Positions 1 through 10,095 of a stretch of 64,000 nucleotides of DNA are shown here, piece after piece (within the stretch, counting starts at the first letter, position 1; the number at the start of each line of letters is the position of its first letter). Both the position numbers and the translations under genes were made by a program. The stretch spans positions 20,080,330-20,144,329 of the forward strand of contig NC_058497.1 in assembly GCF_020382885.2 (NCBI RefSeq), read 5' to 3'. This stretch comes from Scatophagus argus. Its lineage: Eukaryota > Chordata > Actinopteri > Scatophagidae. The notes under the pieces are model-generated. The model worked only from the letters and a program-made list of their open reading frames with translations. It was not told the DNA's origin and made no database searches.

Positions 1-430
1 CCACATGCACTCTCAGATAGAGAGCAGACATCCTTTAGGAGGCATGGCTGCTGACAGATTTGTTTATCCACATATGTAGGTTTCGAGTTCAGAAAAAATA
101 TATTTTAGAGTTTTGTATGTCTTATAGTTAAATAGGCCCTGAAACATTAACCCTCTCAATCTGGAGTAGCAGAATTTTTTATTTTAACCTCTGACTGTGA
201 GACGTTCCTCAGTCTCTGAGGTGAGTGAGGCAACAGGTGTTACAGCAAGGACCAAAGCAAGGGACTCACACTGGATTTTCAAAGACAAAGTAAATCGTCA
301 GTCAGTTTGGTCAATGTCGCTCACTCCCCCAATCTCGGCAAAAGCAATTCAACACTGGCAGAATAAAACTTTTTTAGAAACTGGATAACTGTTGAACTGG
401 AACTGTAAGTCAAAGTAATAAATACCTAAT

Positions 431-900
431 ACACAATATAGACAAAAATAGTGGGACAGACTTCAGAGTAGAGTCGCCCCCCTCTTGTGGCTATGGCAGC
501 TTCCACTCTTCTGGGACGGCTTTCTTGAGTGTTTGTGGCGAAATTTTATCCATTCACGGAGTAGAGCAATAGTGAGGTCAGGCACTGATGTCGGATGAAA
601 AGACCTGGCTCGCAATCTACTTTCTAGTTCGTCCCAAAGTTGTTCAAATGGGTGGGTCTGTCAAGTTCCTCAACAGCAAACTCATCCAACCATGTCTTTA
701 TGGAGCTTTGCTTTGTGTACTGGGGCACAGTCATAACGGAATAGAAAATGGCCTCCCTCAAAGGAACTTTGGAACCTTGAAAGCATAGCATTGTCCAGAA
801 TGTCTTGGTATGCTGAAGTACAAAGATTTCCCTTCACTGGAAGTAAGGGGCCAAGCCCAGTAATAAAGAGGTGTGTCCCAGTAACTGAAACTGAAGGGGC
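431..900 (-). mobile_element. Tc1/mariner relic, 3' part
   Basis: It starts with a Tc1-type end (tatagacaaaaatagtggga). On the minus strand it codes a decayed transposase C-terminal half: SIKTWLDEFAVEELDRPT, NPFEHLW-type (the last acidic residue of the DDE triad) and LTIALLHEW, best seen in its duplicate at 6504. The 5' half is gone. Confidence 0.75.
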
Positions 901-1111
901 AACGCAGAGTTAATAATCAATGAGGAACATGTAATTGGTCAAACTAACTGATTATTTTCTCTCCAATTCAGTAATTGCCGTTGAGAAGTTGACGCAGCCA
1001 TTGGCGACTATCAGAGTCAAGTTCCACTGATATCAATACTTTGGCAAAATGGCATACTGGTGCTGATTAATTGGCCCACTGTAGAGGTCCACCTTTAGCC
1101 ATATTATGCCA

Positions 1112-2308
1112 ATATGCCAATTGTGAGGACAACAGAAAAAATCACTAGCGCCTCTTTTGCCTCTCTCACGGACCTTTCCAACACTTGGTGTCTGCACAAA
1201 GCCACGAGCATTAGCAGGGATACCACAGATCCCTCCCATGCACTCTTCTCCTTACTGCCATCAGGAAGAAGGTACCACAGCATCACCGCCCGCACATCCA
1301 GAATGTGGAAAAGCTTCTTCCCCCAGGCAATCAGACTGCTGAATAACTCCTGACTTAAGTTGCACACTGCACCTTAAAAGCACAACTGCACTTTCTCTCT
1401 GCTGCTATCTATATATTTATACTATATATTTATTTATACTCTGCATACACTGCATATATTTCTCAACTGTTATTTATATATCTATATATTTATATGTACT
1501 CTGCATATATTTCTCCCTGATGTTATTTATATATTTATATATACTTTACATATATTGCGTATACTATGCATATAACATATTCATCTATGTTGCTGGGCGG
1601 CACGGTGGTGCAGTGGTTAGCACTGTCGCCTCATAGCAAGAGGGTTCCAGGTTCGAATCCCGGTCTGGGCCCTTCTATGTGGAGTTTGCATGTTCTCCCT
1701 GTGCCTGCGTGGGTTTTCTCCGGGTACTCCGGCTTCCTCCCACAATACCAAAAACATGCACATTAGGTTAATTGGCTACTCTAAATTGCCCCTAGGTGTG
1801 AGTGTGAGAGTGTGTGGTTGTTTGTCTTTGTGTGTTGGCCCTGCGATTGGCTGGCGACCAGTCCAGGGTGAACCCCGCCTCTCGCCCGTAGTCAGCTGGG
1901 ATAGGCTCCAGCCCCCCCGCGACCCTGACGGATAAGCGGTATAGAAAATGGATGGATGGATCTATGTTGCTATTTATATATACTCTCTGCGGCTGTTTAT
2001 ATATTCTGCTGCTAGTTATATATTTATATACACTACAACTACTCTTCACTTGTAAACTTACTATATCTACAAACCCCCCCCCCCCCCCCAAAAAAAAACA
2101 AAACAGTTCTGTTACTAGTCTTGTCCTGTCTTCGCGTCCTAAATGTGTATATTTAGATTATAGATTGTGCATAGCTTCTGTCTTGTCCTGTCTCACTGTC
2201 TTTCTAAAGTGTTAGATGTATCAACAAATTGTTCATGGGGAAACGTTACTTCATCACACTGTGTACTTGTATATGACTCAGATGACAATAAAACCCATTT
2301 GACTTGAA
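1112..2308 (+). mobile_element. LINE 3' end in the first A unit, SINE inside
   Basis: The plus frame reads TDLSNTWCLHKATSISRDTT, then LFSLLPSGRRYHSITARTSR and FFPQAIRLLNNS-stop, the C-terminus of a teleost non-LTR reverse transcriptase (L2/CR1-like, clade unsure). An AT-rich 3' UTR follows, ending GACAATAAAACCCATTTGACTT. A SINE splits the UTR at 1595-1959. Confidence 0.75.
1595..1959 (+). mobile_element. tRNA-derived SINE-like element, full length
   Basis: It starts GGGCGGCACGGTGGTGCAGTGG (A-box-like), has GGTTCGAATCCCGG (B box), and ends in (ATGG)n. A 12-bp target duplication, ATCTATGTTGCT, flanks it (1583-1594, 1960-1971). The empty site is visible at about 7570 and 16310. Confidence 0.85.
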
Positions 2309-3069
2309 GTGCAAATCATACCAGCTGTGCAAATAGCTATTTATATTACTTAGTTTGAGGGCTAACTGGCAAAATACTCTTACCAGAGGCCCGTTTGTGG
2401 ACCCACACTTAAAGAGTTGAGGTATTGTTGAGCTCGATGGTGTTTTATTGAGTTTATGGATGCTGAATCAGTCTTTGTCACATTGTGTCTGCCTTTTTTT
2501 TCCGTTTTTTTGTTGTTTTTTTTTGGAAGAAATTTCAATTTAATGCAACTGCTAGAACTTTTCTCTTTGATACTGGGTGATGTGAGAGAGACAAACTATC
2601 TTACTATGAGCTATTTCTCAAGCTACTGGTGTGGATCCTTGAATATCAAGTATGAGAATGTTGATTAAACATCACATTGTTCTGCAAGGATTTATTGCAA
2701 ACAAAACTGGTAGGGTTGTCAAATCTGCAGTTCATCTAATACAATAATATCAGCCACGCAGAAATAACAATTGCATTTGTGCAAAGCGTCATGTTGCACA
2801 AGAAAAAGAAGGCATGCTTTATTAATTCCCTCAGAGAAATTATTTTTTCCCACTCTTGTTATTGACACACAGGCACAAGCAGGACCTATACACGTGCGTT
2901 AATGCATAACACAGATTTAATGTTAAAATATTCATGCAAATTTTCTTGATTGAAAGCCCTCACATATTATACGTTGAAGCACATATTGATTGAAGGTAAT
3001 CAATGTAACATTAACAATCAGAAAAAAGTAAACCGATAATAATGATCACAGTGAGCACAAAGACTTTGA
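2309..3069 (+). other. A-unit spacer without a recognised gene
   Basis: Recurs at 9650-10095, 16646-17400 and 21430-22000. A short frame (MQLLELFSLILGDVRETNY, from about 2544) is kept in part but varies in its start and is broken in the 16.9-kb copy, so it is not called as a gene. Poly-T tracts are present. Confidence 0.6.
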
Positions 3070-3144
3070 TATTGGAGGCCAAGGCAAGATGGACAGAATA
3101 ATAATGCAGGGTTCAGAGCTGAGGCTGAGAATGATGAGAATGCA
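3070..3144 (-). pseudogene. Tiny odorant receptor relic near diablo exon copy 1
   Basis: About 75 bp matching the minus-strand TM4 coding sequence (ILSIFF...SSVPCIIIL region) of the 22095 gene, including GATGGACAGAATAATAATGC. Homology fades on both sides. It lies 5' of the diablo exon, so a receptor once stood on this side too. Confidence 0.7.
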
Positions 3145-3301
3145 TCTGCTGTTTGTTTCTGGGAAGATGTCTCTCAGTTGTGCATAATATGAAAATTGTG
3201 TCCGTCTTCTTCAGGTCTTCAGGTTGTGTTTGAACTTAAACTGGTGTCAACACTTTAACCTTCTCAGCAATTTTACAGACTGAGTCTTTGTGTGTTTCCA
3301 G

Positions 3302-3507
3302 GAGCTGAACAGGCATCCATCATAGTGAGGACAAACATTCAGGTGGCACAGTCGCAGGTGGAAAAGGCCCGGAAACGGTCAGCGGATGCATGTAAGAAGT
3401 TGGCTGAGACTAAAGTGGAAGAGATTCAAAGGATGGCAGATTACGCTGCATTTCGAGAAGACAGCAAGGAGCCTGAGCTGCATGAGGCTTATCTACAAGA
3501 GGATTAA
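3302..3507 (+). pseudogene. diablo: Copy of the last coding exon of diablo/Smac, copy 1
   Basis: After an acceptor (TTTGTGTGTTTCCAG, ending 3301) the frame reads GAEQASIIVRTNIQVAQSQV and ends HEAYLQED-stop. From memory, vertebrate DIABLO ends with TGADQASITARNHIQ and EQEAYLRED, and the split-glycine phase also fits. DIABLO is a mitochondrial protein that, once released, binds and blocks inhibitors of apoptosis; this exon codes for part of its helical bundle. No other diablo exon is visible here, so this is a fragment carried by duplication. It is the most changed copy (KARKRSADACKK, YLQED). The true gene may lie to the left. Confidence 0.72.
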
Positions 3508-4602
3508 GACAAATTGGCACAGATAATAGAAAAATGTAAAAAAAAGAAAAAAAAGTATGCTTTCACCTTAGAAAGTTTTGAGCTTTATAGCTTTTATTAC
3601 CTGATTATATCATTTCCTTTTTGAGCCTGTAAGATTTTTTCTTATTTGCAACCAGAATTTGAAAGTGGAATGAAATGAATTGTAACTATTTGCTATTCTT
3701 TACTACTGCATAAATCATTATTTAAGACTATTTATTTGATTAGCAGTTGTCTGCTGCGCTTGGAGCTTCTGGAACTTGATTATTGAATCTCCAGCGTATA
3801 TTGTATGGTATTTGGAATTATCTATCTATCTATTATCTATCTCTTGTATATCATATGTTTTACTGTAACAAACAATTTTCTTTTATAAAACTATTGTTTT
3901 GTTGTTTTCACTCAACAGCAAAAAATAAAACGAATCCATGCATTTGGTTTCATGTGTTGGTGGGTCCTTGTTTTTGTTTGCCATGCAAAGTAAAATTAGT
4001 CAGAACAAGACTTATTGCTGACCACTGACACCTACCACTTCACAACATGATGGGTTTGGTGCTGAAGATTAATGACTCTTTTTAACAGTACGTAAAGCAT
4101 GATGACTATGCAATGTGCCATTTTTAGTGCCAAGCATACAAGTTATAACAGCATTTTGTCCTCAAGTCCTCAATTTGGAGGCCATTGAAAACAGAAAAGT
4201 TGGTGTCATTCACTGTGTGTGTGTGTGTGTGTGGTGTTTCTGTATACTTTTACATTTTTCTATATTTTTACAAAATCTTCATGAATAACTTAAATATTAA
4301 TGGCACAGATACCAACAATAAGGCATAGCAGTTGTTTATTGTTTATACACTCCTGTCATATCTGTGCTCCGTTTGGGTGCTACATGAGCCGGTAATCAGT
4401 TTTAATGTTGTCTCCCCAAATGAACAATGATGTAAGAATACAAAAATCTGCTGAGTTTGATTTTTTGTTTCAAAAGCAGAGCAGTCACAGTCAGGCTTAA
4501 CAATAAGCTAGTTAGAAGTCAAGTACTTTTGAAATGCTCATGCAAAATGAATTGCAGATATTAATTTGTGCACTGTTTAGTTTCTTGTTAGAAAACAATT
4601 TA
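3508..4602. other. Tail of diablo copy 1 and shared spacer
   Basis: Contains the 3' UTR-like diablo tail with an AAATAAA signal near 3926, a TCTA repeat near 3825 and a (GT)n run at about 4215-4236 that recurs before each A gene. No gene is seen. Confidence 0.6.
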
Positions 4603-5523
4603 TCAAATAGCTCTTTTGGACAAGCCAAATAGGACATTGTTTTTCAGTGCATGAAAAAATGTCTCATCTCTGAGGCCATAAATGAGAGGACTGAGACATT
4701 TTGGACCAAGAGTAAACATTATGTAGTTAAAGTACCTAACATCAATAAATAACCTAACACTGACCTGAAGCACAGCTGCTTCTATGAATGGGCACCACAA
4801 ACCGATGACGCAGAGCAGTAGCTGGATAGCATGAAGAACTACTGTTTTGAGTCCTTTACTTGAAGATTGTTTATTCTCTCCTGACGCTGCTTTGGCTACT
4901 TTCATTATTTGAATATAACAGAATATAATGATGATGCACATGATCAAGAAGTAAAACTGTTGTAAAGCTGATCTAATGTGACTCTGCCATTCCTTCAAAA
5001 CAAATGTTTCCGCAGTGCATATCATGTATTGTTTGTACATGCTACGAGAGGCTGATGCAAAGAAAGTGGAGAGAACAGCAATGCAGGGTACAGAGCTGAT
5101 GCCGTGAATGATGTGGATGCAGCACAGAGTACTGCGTGTGGAGCACAGCTCTGCATGTCGGAGGGGCATGCAAATGGCCACGTAGCGCTCCAGGGTCATT
5201 GCTGTCAGAGTAACTGGTGTGACTATCACATTTAGAAATGCCACAGTGCAGATAATGATACACAACCAAACTTGAACTGTAAATTCTAAATAGTTCATGA
5301 GAAGGAGGATATCAGATAGAAGTAAAAACATGCTATCAGACAGTAGTGTAACAGCAAATAAGATGTAGCGTGCAGTTGTGTGGAAGCATTCCTTTTTGAA
5401 AAATGTCACAATGAGTAACAAATCAGTGCTAAGAAAAATCAGTATCACAATCTGGACAATAACATTCCGGTCATTCCTCTGGTTCAACACTACCTCACCA
5501 CCATCTGATGAATTGTCAGCCAT
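4603..5523 (-). CDS. OR131-2-like: Odorant receptor 131-2-like, subfamily A, copy 1
   Basis: A 306-residue seven-helix receptor in one exon, expected in olfactory neuron membranes and coupled to a G protein (family knowledge). The N-terminus carries a glycosylation sequon at N4. Rough helices: TM1 20-42, TM2 52-76 (Asp63 in the conserved TM2 position), TM3 86-110, TM4 133-155, TM5 190-215, TM6 232-255, TM7 268-292. The DRY-equivalent is ERY at 112-114, followed by VAICMPLRH. TM7 ends SPLIYGLRD in place of NPxxY. Cys88 and the second-loop Cys in MICTAE could form the usual disulfide. The start is the ATG shared by the other MADNSS genes; the codon three before it is a stop. It lies tail-to-tail with the diablo exon copy at 3302. 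TM6 reads CVIGLW where its sisters have CVIRLW. The family label rests on recalled sequence, not a search. Confidence 0.93.
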   Translation of the reverse strand: MADNSSDGGEVVLNQRNDRNVIVQIVILIFLSTDLLLIVTFFKKECFHTTARYILFAVTLLSDSMFLLLSDILLLMNYLEFTVQVWLCIIICTVAFLNVIVTPVTLTAMTLERYVAICMPLRHAELCSTRSTLCCIHIIHGISSVPCIAVLSTFFASASRSMYKQYMICTAETFVLKEWQSHIRSALQQFYFLIMCIIIIFCYIQIMKVAKAASGENKQSSSKGLKTVVLHAIQLLLCVIGLWCPFIEAAVLQVSVRLFIDVRYFNYIMFTLGPKCLSPLIYGLRDETFFHALKNNVLFGLSKRAI

Positions 5524-5663
5524 GTATTAAATGAGTCTGTTGAAAGAAAATGAGATTCTTATCACAACAAGACCAAAGCATCCCTGATGTTCATCCACAG
5601 CATCTTGACACACATTTCCAAAGCTGTGTGTTCAAAGCCAAAGCATTCTGAGTGAAGCCTGAC

Positions 5664-5669
5664 TTTATT
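5664..5669 (-). promoter_or_regulatory. Degenerate TATA-like position, gene at 4603
   Basis: Reading the gene strand this hexamer is AATAAA, where the sister genes have TATAAA at the same place about 140 nt before the start codon. The box looks mutated in this copy. A donor-like GTGAGT (5713-5718, minus) lies just upstream and an acceptor-like TTTCAACAG ends at 5537, so a spliced leader from a more distal promoter is possible. Confidence 0.4.
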
Positions 5670-6503
5670 GGATTGACTGGATTACAAGCAGAGTAAGAGA
5701 CAATTAAAATTAACTCACCATGTTGTCATCATTTCCACTTTCTTCTCATCTCCCAGAGGCTATCTGGGTTGCTGTAAACAAGCCACAGTTAGCTTGGGTT
5801 AGACTGTTGTACAGTCTCTGTCCTGAAGGTCACAAATTAACATGAACATACAGTATCCTGATGGTGATGTACTGGGTTCTTTTACAGACAACAAAGACAC
5901 TTTGAGAGTATGGCTCAGAACCTTTACTGGACCAACACATGCAGGGAAATAGTCCATGTGTGACTCTTAAGTTATTTAGTAGAGCTTTTTACCCAGAAAC
6001 AGAGCCAGACATCATCAACAGACCACATCTCATGTGGGCAGCAATGCCTGCCCTAACAGTAGACAACATCTGACCCACATGCACTCTCAGATAGAGAGCA
6101 GACATCCTTTAGGAGGCATGGCTGCTGACAGATTTGTTTATCCACATATGTAGGTTTCGAGTTCAGAAAAAATATATTTTAGAGTTTTGTATGTCTTATA
6201 GTTACATAGGCCCTGAAACATTAACCCTCTCAATCAGGAGTAGCAGATTTTTTTATTTTAACCTCTGTCTGTGAGACGTTCCTCAGTCTCTGAGGTGAGC
6301 GAGGCAACAGGTGTTACAGCAAGGACCAAAGTAATGGACTGATACTGGATTTTCAAAGACAAAGTAGATAGTCAGTCAGTTTGGTCAATGTCGCTCACTC
6401 CCCCAATCTCTGCAAAAGCAATTCAACACTGGCAGAATAAAACTTTTTTAGAAACTGGATAACTGTTGAACTGGAACTGTAAGTCAAAGTAATAAATACC
6501 TAA

Positions 6504-6970
6504 TACACAATATAGACAAAAATAGTGGGACAGACTTCAGAGTAGAGTCGCCCCCCTCTTGCGGCTATGGCAGCTTCCACTCTTCTGGGACGGCTTTCTG
6601 GAGTGTTTGTGGCGAAATTTTATCCATTCATGGAGTAGAGCAATAGTGAGGTCAGGCACTGATGTCGGATGAAAAGGCCAGGCTCGCAATCTACTTTCTA
6701 GATCATCCCATAAATGTTCAAATGGGTTGAGGCCAGTGCTCTGTGTGGGCCTGTCAAGTTCCTCAACAGCAAACTCATCCAACCATGTCTTTATGGAGCT
6801 TTGCTTTGTGTACTGGGGCACAGTCATAACGGAATAGAAAATGGCCTCCCTCAAAGGAACTTTGGAACCTTGAAAGCATAGCATTGTCCAGAATGTCTTG
6901 GTATCCTGAGGTATAAAGATTTCCCTTCACTGGAAGTAAGGGGCCAAGCCCAGTAATAAAGAGGTGTGTC
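6504..6970 (-). mobile_element. Tc1/mariner relic, duplicate in the second A unit
   Basis: A 115-codon stretch (6884-6537) reads KTWLDEFAVEELDRPTQS, then LNPFEHLWDDLESRLRAW and SVPDLTIALLHEW, the C-terminal third of a Tc1 transposase. The catalytic Glu in the FEHLW motif is present, but the upstream HDCAPVH region is out of frame. Confidence 0.8.
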
Positions 6971-7275
6971 CCAGTAACTGAAACTGAAGGGGCAACGCAT
7001 AGTTAATAATCAATGAGGAACATGTAATTGGTCAAACTAACCAATAATTTTCTCTCCAATTCAGTAATTCCCGTTGAGAAGTTGACGCAGCCATTGGCGA
7101 CTATCAGAGTCAAGTTCCACTGATATCAATACTTTGGCAAAATGGCATACTGGTACTGATTAATTGGCCCACTGTAGAGGTCTACCTTTAGCCATATTAT
7201 GGCAGAGCAGACATGATAATCTTATTGGCTATGGGATGCAATCACAGTTAAATTGAGGGTCTTCACAAAACAGTT

Positions 7276-7638
7276 CACCTTTCCAACACTTGGTGTCTGT
7301 GCAAAGCCACGAGCATTAGCAGGGATACCACAGATCCCTCCCATGCACTCTTCTCCTTACTGCCATCAGGAAGAAGGTACCACAGCATCACTGCCCGCAC
7401 ATCCAGAATGTGGAAAAGCTTCTTCCCCCAGGCAATCAAACTGCTGAATAACTCCTGACTTAAGTTGTGCAATGCACCTTAAAAGCACAACTGCACTTTC
7501 TCTCTGCTGCTATCTATATATTTACATATACTTTACATATATTGCATACACTATGCATGTAACATATTCATCGATGTTGCTATTTATATATGCTCTCTGC
7601 TGCTGTTTATATATTCTGCTGCTAATTATATATTTACT
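7276..7638 (+). mobile_element. LINE 3' end, truncated, second A unit
   Basis: Same LINE C-terminus. Its UTR stops abruptly at about 7638, where it joins spacer that in other units lies 1 kb further on, so a deletion removed the rest. It shows the empty site of the SINE present in the first unit. Confidence 0.72.
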
Positions 7639-8413
7639 AAACATCACATTGTTCTGCAAGGATTTATTGCAAACACAACTGGTAGGGTTGTCAAATCTGC
7701 AGTTCATCTACTACAATAATATCAGCCATGCAGAAATAACAATTGCATTTGTGCAAAGCATCATGTTGCACAAGAAAAAGAGGGCATGCTTTATTAATCC
7801 CCTTATTGACACACAAGCACAAGCAGGACCTATGCATGTGCATTAATGCATAACCCAGATTTAATGTTAAAGATTTAATGCTAAAGATTAACGATACATA
7901 AAGCATGATGACTATGCAATGTGCCATTGTTAGTGTCAACCATACAAGTTATAACAGCATTTTGTCCTCAAGTCCTCAATTTGGAGGCCACTGAAAACAG
8001 AAAAGTTGGTGTCATTCACTGTGTGTGTGTGTGTGGTGGTGTATACTTTTTCAGACATTGTGACAAAAATAAAATGCTTTGCAAAATCTTCATGATTAAC
8101 TTAAATATTAATGGCACAGACACCAACAACAAGGCATAGCAGTTGTTTATTGTTTATACACTCCTGTCATATCTGTGCTCCGTTTGGGTGCTACACGAGC
8201 TGGTAATCAGTTTTAATGTTGTCTCCTCAAATGAACAATGATGTAAGAATACAATAATCTGCTGAGTTCGACTTGTTGCTTGAAAAGCAGTGCAGTCACA
8301 GTCAGACTTAACAATTAGCTAGTTAGAAGTCAAGTACTTTTGAAACGCTCATGTAAAATGAATTGCAGACATTAATTTGCGCACTGGTTAGTTTCTTGTT
8401 AGAAAACAATTTA

Positions 8414-9334
8414 TCAAATATTTCTCTTCAACAAACCAAATAGGATATTGTTTTTCAGTGCATGAAAAAATGTCTCATCTCTGAGGCCATAAATGAGAGG
8501 ACTTAGACATTTTGGACCAAGAGTAAACATTATATAGTTAAAGTACCTAACATCAATAAATAACCTAACACTGACCTGAAGCACAGCTGCTTCTATGAAT
8601 GGGCACCACAAACGAATGACACAGAGCAGCAGCTGGATAGCATGAAGAACTACTGTTTTGAGTCCTTTACTTGAAGATTGTTTATTCTCTCCTGACGCTG
8701 CTTTGGCTACTTTCATTATTTGAACATAACAGAATATAATGATGATGCACATGATGAAGAAGTAAAATTGTTGTAAAGCTGATCTAATGTGACTCTGCCA
8801 TTCTTTCAAAACAAATATTTCCACAGAGCATATCATGTATTGTCTGTACATGCTACGAGAGGCTGATGCAAAGAAAGTGGAGAGAACAGCAATGCAGGGT
8901 ACAGAGCTGATGCCGTGAATGATGTGGATGCAGTGCAGAGTACTGCGTGTGGAGCACAGCTCTGCATGTCGGAGGGGCATGCAAATGGCCACGTAGCGCT
9001 CCAGGGTCATTGCTGTCAGAGTAACTGGTGTGACTATCACATTCAGAAATGCCACAGTGCAGATAATGATACACAACCAAACTTGAATTGTAAATTCAAA
9101 ATAGGTCATGAGAAGAAGGATGTCAGATACAAGTAAAAACATGCTATCAGACAGTAGTGTAACAGCAAATAAGATGTAGCGTGCAGTTGTGTGGAAGCAT
9201 TCCTTTTTGAAAAATGTCACAATGAGTAACAAATCAATGCTAAGAAAAATCAGTATCACAATCTGGACAATAACATTCCGGTCATTCCTCTGGTTCAACA
9301 CTACCTCACCACCATCCGATGAATTGTCAGCCAT
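8414..9334 (-). CDS. OR131-2-like: Odorant receptor 131-2-like, subfamily A, copy 2
   Basis: 306 codons, differing from the 4603 gene at roughly 14 residues. Most changes are in TM2-TM3 (MTYFEFTIQVW), in the second extracellular loop (ICSVEIF for ICTAETF) and at the C-terminal tail (LKRNI), so ligand-facing positions may differ. Loop cysteines, ERY and SPLIYGLRD are kept. Its unit is the most compact of the four A units: a deletion joins LINE sequence at about 7638 straight to spacer, and the diablo exon is missing. Both a TATA box and a donor-like GTGAGT precede the gene. Confidence 0.93.
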   Translation of the reverse strand: MADNSSDGGEVVLNQRNDRNVIVQIVILIFLSIDLLLIVTFFKKECFHTTARYILFAVTLLSDSMFLLVSDILLLMTYFEFTIQVWLCIIICTVAFLNVIVTPVTLTAMTLERYVAICMPLRHAELCSTRSTLHCIHIIHGISSVPCIAVLSTFFASASRSMYRQYMICSVEIFVLKEWQSHIRSALQQFYFFIMCIIIIFCYVQIMKVAKAASGENKQSSSKGLKTVVLHAIQLLLCVIRLWCPFIEAAVLQVSVRLFIDVRYFNYIMFTLGPKCLSPLIYGLRDETFFHALKNNILFGLLKRNI

Positions 9335-9465
9335 GTATTAAATGAGTCTGTTGAAAGAAAATGACATTCTTATCACAACAAGACCAAAGCATCCCTGATG
9401 TTCATCCACAGCATCTTGACACACATTTCCAAAGCTGTGTCTTCAAAGCCAGAGTGAAGCCTGAC

Positions 9466-9471
9466 TTTATA
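9466..9471 (-). promoter_or_regulatory. TATA box, gene at 8414
   Basis: TATAAA on the gene strand in the context CCTATAAAGTCAGGC, 132 nt before the start codon, at the position shared with the 13070 and 18868 genes. A donor-like GTGAGT lies further upstream (9515-9520, minus). Confidence 0.5.
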
Positions 9472-10095
9472 GGACTGACTGGAGTACAAGCAGAGTAAGA
9501 GACAATTAAAATTAACTCACCATGTTGTCATCATTGCCACTTTCTCCTCATCTCCCAGAGGCTATCTGGGTTGCTGTAAACAAGCCACAGTTAGCTTGGG
9601 TTAGACTGTTGTACAGTCTCTGTCCTGAAGGTCACAGATCAACATGAACATACAGTATCCTGATGGTGATGCACTGGGTTCTTTTACAGACATTGTTACG
9701 CTGTGTCTACCTTTAATATTTTATTTTATTTTAATTTTTATTGGAATAAATTTCAATTTAATGCAACTGGAACTTTTCTCTTTGACACTGGGTGATGTTA
9801 GAGAGACAAACTATCTTATTATGAACTATTTTTCAAGCTACTGGTGTGGATCCTTGAATATCAAGTATGAGAATGTTTATTAAACATCACATTGTTCTGC
9901 AAGGATTTACTGCAAACACAACTGGTAGGGTTGTCAAATCTGCAGTTCATCTACTACAATAATGTCAGCCACACAGAAATAACAATTGCAATTTTGCAAA
10001 GCGTCATGTTGCACAAGAAAAAGAAGAAAAAGAAGGCATGCTTCATTAATCCCCTCAGAGAAATGATTTTTTCCCATTCTTGTTATTGATACACA

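Noticed and set aside
1595-1700. tRNA gene suggested by A and B boxes
   Set aside because: The boxes belong to a dispersed repeat with target duplications and a simple-repeat tail; no cloverleaf with an anticodon arm could be drawn.
2456-2668. Short frame (MQLLELFSLILGDVRETNY...) recurring in A units
   Set aside because: Start and frame vary, the copy near 16900 is disrupted, and a poly-T tract makes up its N-terminus.
6537-6884. 115-codon frame as a host gene
   Set aside because: It is the C-terminal part of a Tc1-type transposase in a decayed element.
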